From Sphingobium sp. DEHP117 (GTDB lineage: Bacteria > Pseudomonadota > Alphaproteobacteria > Sphingomonadales > Sphingomonadaceae): DNA of 64,000 bases. Where the stretch lies: contig NZ_JAPFBJ010000003.1 of the NCBI RefSeq assembly GCF_030867385.1, positions 434,001 to 498,000 on the forward strand, read 5' to 3'. The notes under the pieces were generated by a model. The model ran no database searches, was not told where the DNA came from, and saw only the letters and a program-made list of their open reading frames with translations. Shown in pieces: positions 62,742-64,000 of this stretch (position 1 is the first letter of the stretch; the number at the start of each line of letters is the position of its first letter). The translations under genes were made by a program, and so were the position numbers.

Positions 62742-63317
62742 TCACTGTGCCCAGGCGGGGCGACCGCCGGTTGCAGGCGCTGAGGAGAACTGGGGCGATG
62801 CAGCCGCCGGCGTGGCCGCGACCGAACCCATCAGCGCCGAGTACTCGCGGTGGTCCGGGGTGACGGCGGTGCGGATGTCATTCTTGTCATCGCCGTTGCT
62901 GTCGGTGCCGACATCGATGCGGGCGACGAACTCCAGTCCGTCGAGGTCGCCGAAGCCGCTGATGCGGCGTGCCGCCTGGGCCTGCGGGCTGTTGTCCTTG
63001 TCGGAAATCCCGCGCGCCGAGTTCAGCATCGAGCGCACCAGACCGCGCCCCATATTGGCCCAGTCAGGCCCCTTCGGACTGTAGAGCCCGATCATGCCGA
63101 ACACCTTGCGCTTGGCGAAGGGACCTTCGAGCACCGTATATTCGATGTTCAGATAGACCGAACCGGTGGTGCCACGGGTGGCATAACCACCAGTCCAGCC
63201 CTGGCTGGGATCGTCATGGCCGCCCGGCCGGATGGTCATGCGGACCTTGGCGAGAGTGCCCTTGGGGATGATGTTCGAGGTCTGTTTGGCGTCGTTGAAA
63301 TCGTTCCAGCTACCCAT
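62742..63317 (-). CDS. Phage single-strand-binding-like protein
   Basis: A 191-residue protein with a clear AAGGAGA-type ribosome site (AGGAGAC) before ATG 63317. A beta-rich core (LAKVRMTIRPGG, GSVYLNIEYTVLEGPFAKRKVFGMIGLYS, LEFVARIDVG) is followed by a disordered Pro/Ala tail ending in AWAQ. It is the right-hand paralogue of 6677-7267. Its position between the Sak4-like ATPase and the helicase supports single-strand binding. Confidence 0.68.
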   Translation of the reverse strand: MGSWNDFNDAKQTSNIIPKGTLAKVRMTIRPGGHDDPSQGWTGGYATRGTTGSVYLNIEYTVLEGPFAKRKVFGMIGLYSPKGPDWANMGRGLVRSMLNSARGISDKDNSPQAQAARRISGFGDLDGLEFVARIDVGTDSNGDDKNDIRTAVTPDHREYSALMGSVAATPAAASPQFSSAPATGGRPAWAQ

Positions 63318-63337
63318 GATGGGTCTCCTTGTTCAGG

Positions 63338-64000
63338 TCAGTTTTGGGGGGATTGGGTGTTGGCTGCCGGCACGTCGGGCAGGCCGAATTCCAGCCGGTC
63401 GCTGGCGGGCGTGACGGGACCACGGATCTTGGCCATGAGCCGGCCCAGGTGCGGTTCCTCGACCAACGCGAGGCGGCCAGACCGGTCCTTGGCCGGGTAG
63501 GACCACGGGTTGATCGTCTGGCAGATGAAGGCACGCGAAGCGTTTCCGGCCTCGTCCTTCACCTCGGCCATCGTCAGGACTTCATCGACGATGCCCGGCA
63601 GCTCGAGTCCGGTCTTGGAACCGTCGATCTGCGGCTGAAAAACCTTGCGATTGAAGTCGTCCAGCTTCTCGTCGAGGATGCCGACGAACCAGACATTCTT
63701 CGTCCGGGTGTGCTGGAGATGGGTCAGCCAGGCGATCATTTCCCGGCCGTGCAGACCATAGGCACCGCGCATGTCAGGCTTACCGGTCTTGTCGGAAAAT
63801 GCCTCGGGCTGCCCCTTGCACCATTGGAAGCATAGGCGCCCGGCAACCGTGATCGAGTCGATGAAGACTGTCTCGTACCGGTCGATCGCCGCGGCATCGC
63901 CGAACCGGGCGCACACCGCATTGTAATGCGCCTGGCTGTAGACCTGATCGTCGCGCAGCGCCGGGTTCGGCCCGCCGATGAACACCGCAAAGTCCCGGCA
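63338..64000 (-). CDS. Sak4-like RecA-fold ATPase (cut by window edge)
   Basis: The frame is open to the last base of the window, giving about 220 codons of the C-terminal part; the Walker A lies outside. FIGGPNPALRDDQ, ETVFIDSITVAGRLCFQWCKG (Walker B-like) and GAYGLHGREMIAWLTHLQHT parallel the complete left copy at 5788-6672. A GTG at 63985 is not the true start, because the homologous upstream sequence continues in frame to the edge. Confidence 0.85.
   Translation of the reverse strand, partial: CRDFAVFIGGPNPALRDDQVYSQAHYNAVCARFGDAAAIDRYETVFIDSITVAGRLCFQWCKGQPEAFSDKTGKPDMRGAYGLHGREMIAWLTHLQHTRTKNVWFVGILDEKLDDFNRKVFQPQIDGSKTGLELPGIVDEVLTMAEVKDEAGNASRAFICQTINPWSYPAKDRSGRLALVEEPHLGRLMAKIRGPVTPASDRLEFGLPDVPAANTQSPQN

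Noticed and set aside
1..64000. CRISPR arrays and tRNA genes
   Set aside because: No regularly spaced identical repeats with unique spacers and no cloverleaf with a T-loop GTTCGAATC-type motif were seen; the 12-base repeats at 12.5 kb are contiguous, without spacers.

Overview
The window is GC-rich DNA from an alphaproteobacterium, most likely a member of the Sphingomonadales. This is inferred from the gene families and codon use; no rRNA or housekeeping gene is present to prove it. Almost everything here is accessory DNA: two sets of temperate-phage genes, an IS21-family insertion sequence, a recombinase/ParB mobile module and a dense anti-phage defence island.

Layout. (1) 1-7267: part of a phage replication module. 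A PrimPol/helicase gene runs off the left edge, followed by a Cas4-like Fe-S nuclease and a short DUF6511 protein, all on the minus strand. Divergent from these are an unrecognised two-gene pair (2294-4535), a strong terminator flanked by two copies of a palindrome, a sigma-like regulator, a small protein, a Sak4-like ATPase and a small DNA-metabolism protein on the plus strand. (2) 7278-9769: a complete IS21-family element without a target duplication. It abuts a helicase gene that has lost its 5' part, followed by an intact DUF3883 nuclease-like gene. (3) 11455-12187: an MqsRA-type toxin-antitoxin pair with a palindromic operator. (4) 12261-17498: an HTH-like protein containing iteron-like repeats, a large serine recombinase, two RepB/ParB-like proteins and a DUF3883 protein. 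(5) 17813-25692: a complete Zorya type I system, zorABCD. (6) 25783-34274, minus strand: a type I restriction-modification operon that reads Phd-like antitoxin, hsdM, hsdS, a DUF262/DUF1524 GmrSD-like protein, hsdR and a small Cys-rich protein, nearly all with overlapping start and stop codons. A GIY-YIG/DUF4357 gene diverges from it. (7) 35282-64000, minus strand: an HK97-like siphophage prophage lying in reverse. In transcription order it carries a Sak4-like ATPase (cut by the right edge), an SSB-like protein, a DEAD helicase, DUF6511, an Fe-S nuclease, PrimPol-helicase, RuvC-like resolvase, small proteins, HNH, a ParB-methylase fusion, a cytosine methylase, terminase, portal, protease, capsid, connectors, tail and lysis genes.

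How the parts work together. The prophage genes form a standard lambdoid/HK97 pipeline. The two tail-assembly chaperone frames are joined by a visible -1 slippery site. Its two DNA methylases probably protect phage DNA against host restriction. Zorya, the type I R-M system with its embedded GmrSD-like gene, and the DUF3883 nucleases form a defence island placed between two phage modules. The two replication modules carry diverged versions of the same genes (PrimPol, nuclease, DUF6511, Sak4, SSB-like), so they come from related but distinct phages. No prophage integrase, CI-type repressor, tRNA or CRISPR array was seen, so the prophage att sites cannot be fixed from this window.
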